DNA of 64,000 nt from JAADHI01 sp964451325 (GTDB lineage: Bacteria; Nitrospirota; Nitrospiria; SBBL01; JAADHI01), in assembly GCA_964451325.1 (NCBI GenBank), contig CAYVHO010000004.1:1-64000 (forward strand), read 5' to 3'. This document shows positions 61,718 through 64,000 of this stretch, in pieces. A program made the translations under genes and the position numbers. The notes under the pieces were generated by a model. That model was not told where the DNA came from and made no database searches. It saw only the letters and a program-made list of their open reading frames with translations. Every line of letters begins with the position of its first letter. Position 1 is the first letter of the stretch.

Positions 61718-62662
61718 ATGAAAAAAAAACGCATTGCAGTAACCGGAGGCGCGGGTTTTCTGGGTTCGCATTTATGTGAACGCTTGCTTAACGACGGGCA
61801 CGAAGTACTCTGTATTGACAATTATTATACCGGCAGCAAAGAAAACATCGCCCATTTAATCTCAAACCCCTATTTTGAGCTGATACGTCACGATGTTTGT
61901 TTTCCGATTTATATTGAAGTGGACGAAATTTACAACTTGGCCTGTCCAGCATCACCCGTTCATTATCAATCGGACCCGGTTCAAACCACAAAAACATCCG
62001 TGCATGGCGCAATTAACATGTTGGGTTTGGCCAAACGGCTCAAAATAAAAATATTTCAGGCATCAACTTCTGAGGTTTACGGCGATCCACTGGTGCATCC
62101 ACAGATAGAATCCTATTGGGGGAATGTTAACCCGATTGGGGTTCGATCCTGTTACGACGAGGGAAAACGATGTGCCGAGACACTTTTTTTTGATTATCAT
62201 CGTCAGCACGGTCTAGAAATCAAAGTCGCACGAATTTTTAATACCTATGGCCCGAGGATGTATCAAAATGACGGACGGGTGGTTTCAAACTTTATTGTGC
62301 AAGCCCTTAGAAATGAACCGATTACCATTTATGGGGACGGAAAACAGACCCGTTCTTTTTGTTTTGCAAGCGATATGGTAGATGCTTTTGTACGATTGAT
62401 GAATAGTCCTGATGGATTTACGGGGCCAGTCAATCTGGGCAATCCAAATGAATGTGATATGTTGGTTCTGGCTGAAAAAATCATTGAGTTGACGGCATCA
62501 GGCTCAAAAGTTGTTTTCCAGCCACTTCCCAGTGATGATCCCACACGCAGACGGCCTGATATTACCGTGGCTCAAAAAATACTGGGCTGGCAACCAAAAA
62601 TCCCTTTGCAAGAAGGTCTTCAGAAAACGATCGACTATTTTCAAAAAGCAGGTGTTTCTTAG
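61718..62662 (+). CDS. UDP-glucuronate decarboxylase (UDP-xylose synthase type)
   Basis: A 314-residue extended SDR. Cofactor motif TGGAGFLGSHL, DNYYTGSKENI, and active-site STSEVYGDP and SCYDEGKR (Tyr-x3-Lys). This signature set marks UXS-type enzymes, which convert UDP-glucuronate to UDP-xylose. It supplies a nucleotide sugar for surface polysaccharide. First gene of an exopolysaccharide cluster running off the window. Confidence 0.93.
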   Translation: MKKKRIAVTGGAGFLGSHLCERLLNDGHEVLCIDNYYTGSKENIAHLISNPYFELIRHDVCFPIYIEVDEIYNLACPASPVHYQSDPVQTTKTSVHGAINMLGLAKRLKIKIFQASTSEVYGDPLVHPQIESYWGNVNPIGVRSCYDEGKRCAETLFFDYHRQHGLEIKVARIFNTYGPRMYQNDGRVVSNFIVQALRNEPITIYGDGKQTRSFCFASDMVDAFVRLMNSPDGFTGPVNLGNPNECDMLVLAEKIIELTASGSKVVFQPLPSDDPTRRRPDITVAQKILGWQPKIPLQEGLQKTIDYFQKAGVS

Positions 62663-62766
62663 CGAAGATGTGTTTGTGCGAGTTCTGTCTGCATTCCCTT
62701 ATCTTGAAGGTTAGGTCCTCCTCTGGTATAAGTGATACAACTTGTTTCAATTGTTAATGACGGAGG

Positions 62767-63702
62767 ATGAGTATCTCAGTGAGATCTGTGGACGATTCGA
62801 ATAGTAGTGAGGATGAGGTTGAGCTCATTGACTTGCTTCGTACGATTTGGGCCCGTCGTTACTTTATTATCCTTACAACCCTAAGCCTGATCCTGATCGC
62901 TGGCGTGGGCATGCAAATGCTTCCCAAAAAATACGAAACAACCGCGCTGATTCAAATCGGACGGGTCTGGGAAAAGGAAATCGAAAACCCTTATTTAACA
63001 CGAGAATGGATGGGGAGTGATGCTTTTTTATTAAGAATCATTGAAAAACTCAACTTAAATATCACGCCACAAGAAATGAGAGAAAAAAAGCGGATTCAGG
63101 CCGAAGTATTAGAAAGTGGTCCCTCTGGGAAAAAGGTGCCGCTTTTACTTTCTCTGCGTGTTCAGGGTGAAGTCCCGCAGCAGACGGTCAAGATTGCCGA
63201 GACCGTTTCCCGTTTTTTAATCGAAAAGCACCACGCAAGGTTTCAGGAACGGCTTCAGGAACATCAGGTCTATGAAGAGAGCCTGACTCAGAATGTAGCG
63301 CAGATTGAAACAGCCATTCGTGGGCTTGAAGTCTTAATCGAAAAGCAGCAGATGAAACCCGTTGTCAATGCACCTTCGGTCATTCTCTTGCAATCTCAAC
63401 TGGAGCAGAAAAATGTACAGCTTCTTGAGTTTAAACGGGAACTAAAAGATACGCGAATCAATAACAACTCAAAAATAATAACAGAAAATACCCGTTTAAT
63501 TGCTGCGCCGATTATTCCGACAAAACCTGTTGGTCCTCGAATTTTTCTGTTTTCTGCCGTGGCCGGGGTACTGGGGTTTTTTAGCGCACTCTGTCTCGCT
63601 TTTTTCTTGGAATATTTGAAGCAGGTAAGGTCAAGTGAACTTGAATCTATAAACTTAAGAAAGAAAAAAAGAGAAAAGAGGAAGATTAGTGAGTTGATGT
63701 AG
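62767..63702 (+). CDS. Wzz-type polysaccharide chain-length/co-polymerase protein
   Basis: A 311-residue protein: N-terminal helix (about 35-52) after a charged start with EVELIDLLRTIWARRYFIILT, a long periplasmic coiled-coil region (about 130-230), and a second helix (about 262-285) after PTKPVGPRI. This is the Wzz/PCP topology that controls polymer length. GGAGG directly abuts the ATG, so a GTG four codons later (62779) may be the real start. Confidence 0.85.
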   Translation: MSISVRSVDDSNSSEDEVELIDLLRTIWARRYFIILTTLSLILIAGVGMQMLPKKYETTALIQIGRVWEKEIENPYLTREWMGSDAFLLRIIEKLNLNITPQEMREKKRIQAEVLESGPSGKKVPLLLSLRVQGEVPQQTVKIAETVSRFLIEKHHARFQERLQEHQVYEESLTQNVAQIETAIRGLEVLIEKQQMKPVVNAPSVILLQSQLEQKNVQLLEFKRELKDTRINNNSKIITENTRLIAAPIIPTKPVGPRIFLFSAVAGVLGFFSALCLAFFLEYLKQVRSSELESINLRKKKREKRKISELM

Positions 63703-63772
63703 TTTCATGATTTTTTTGTCTTTTTCTAGGTTCTTTTGATTCTGTGTTAATCTGCTTGTATTCGGAGATCTC

Positions 63773-64000
63773 TTGGGAAATGAATTGAAATATAAAAAGG
63801 AAATCAAGCCTTTCTATAAACCGGAAGACCTTCAGGAAGATGAAATTGACTTACTCACATTATGGCGAGTATTGGTAAAAAGAAAAAAAGTTATTTTTTG
63901 GACGACTTCTCTGGCCGCAATTTCAGGGTTTGTATTTTCCTTCTCACAAACGCCTGTTTACGAAGTCAAATCAAATCTGGAAATCGGGCACATCGGAGAA
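63773..64000 (+). CDS. second Wzz-type protein, N-terminal part (cut by window end)
   Basis: The first 76 residues of a protein opening MGNELKYKKEIKPFYKPEDL, then EIDLLTLWRVLVKRKKVIF, the Wzz N-terminal motif, and a membrane helix. TTG start with GGAG 6 bases upstream. Two Wzz-like genes in tandem are typical of exopolysaccharide loci. Confidence 0.75.
   Translation, partial: MGNELKYKKEIKPFYKPEDLQEDEIDLLTLWRVLVKRKKVIFWTTSLAAISGFVFSFSQTPVYEVKSNLEIGHIGE

Noticed and set aside
1..64000. CRISPR arrays, tRNA or rRNA genes, prophage and complete insertion sequences
   Set aside because: I saw no regularly spaced short repeats, no cloverleaf or rRNA motifs, and no transposase, integrase or phage structural proteins. 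A tRNA scan would be needed to be certain.

Overview
The window comes from a Gram-negative bacterium with an outer membrane: it encodes tripartite efflux systems, porins, lipoproteins with lipoboxes, a murein transglycosylase, c-type cytochrome and Wzz-type chain-length proteins. The mix (DUF3619/DUF3106 ECF operon, pteridine reductase-folB-folK cluster, PII-linked metal efflux operons) looks like a Pseudomonadota-like lineage, but I cannot name a genus. Several genes appear to start with TTG. I saw no rRNA, tRNA, CRISPR array, insertion-sequence transposase or prophage genes.

Layout. (1) 1-2130: a small island of two toxin-antitoxin modules (parDE-like, higBA) separated by diverged direct repeats. 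(2) 2134-5458: a two-gene unit encoding a Cache-domain sensor fused to a pentameric ligand-gated ion channel and an orphan periplasmic binding protein; this is the most striking system in the window. (3) 5756-9102: cytochrome c, a methyltransferase, and a translationally coupled ECF sigma operon. (4) 9271-17019: a GAF-PAS-GGDEF-EAL protein, envelope proteins, a folate cluster and a large lipoprotein. (5) 17172-24915: a heavy-metal RND efflux operon with a PII-fold protein, HupE/UreJ and a small secreted protein, closed by a strong bidirectional terminator. (6) 25073-37082: the phosphate regulon on the minus strand (truncated porin, pstSCAB-phoU, phoBR). It is interrupted by an accessory insert holding a second parDE pair and a patatin-like phospholipase plus partner module. 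An 11-bp phased motif upstream of the porin, pstS and phoB is a candidate PhoB site.

(7) 37210-40642: a metal ABC importer operon (small protein, outer-membrane barrel, binding protein, permease) that lacks an ATPase gene. (8) 40681-41924: decayed sequence with a barrel-gene remnant, a palindromic MITE-like element (second copy at 34309) and a third parDE module between 57-bp direct repeats. (9) 41959-46863: MltB-type transglycosylase, HD phosphohydrolase, orphan adaptor lipoprotein, DUF3108 protein and YacG. (10) 46980-56614: a second heavy-metal RND efflux operon with a short-T-loop PII protein, an SPFH lipoprotein and a P1B-type ATPase. (11) 56777-64000: Old Yellow Enzyme, rpmB, recG, small unknowns, and the start of an exopolysaccharide cluster (UDP-glucuronate decarboxylase and two Wzz-type proteins, the last cut by the window edge).

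Themes. Metal handling dominates: two RND systems, a P-type ATPase and an ABC importer. Three metal operons begin with a small secreted or membrane protein, followed by an RNA hairpin before the first outer-membrane gene. Toxin-antitoxin modules, repeats and remnants mark the variable spots between conserved operons.
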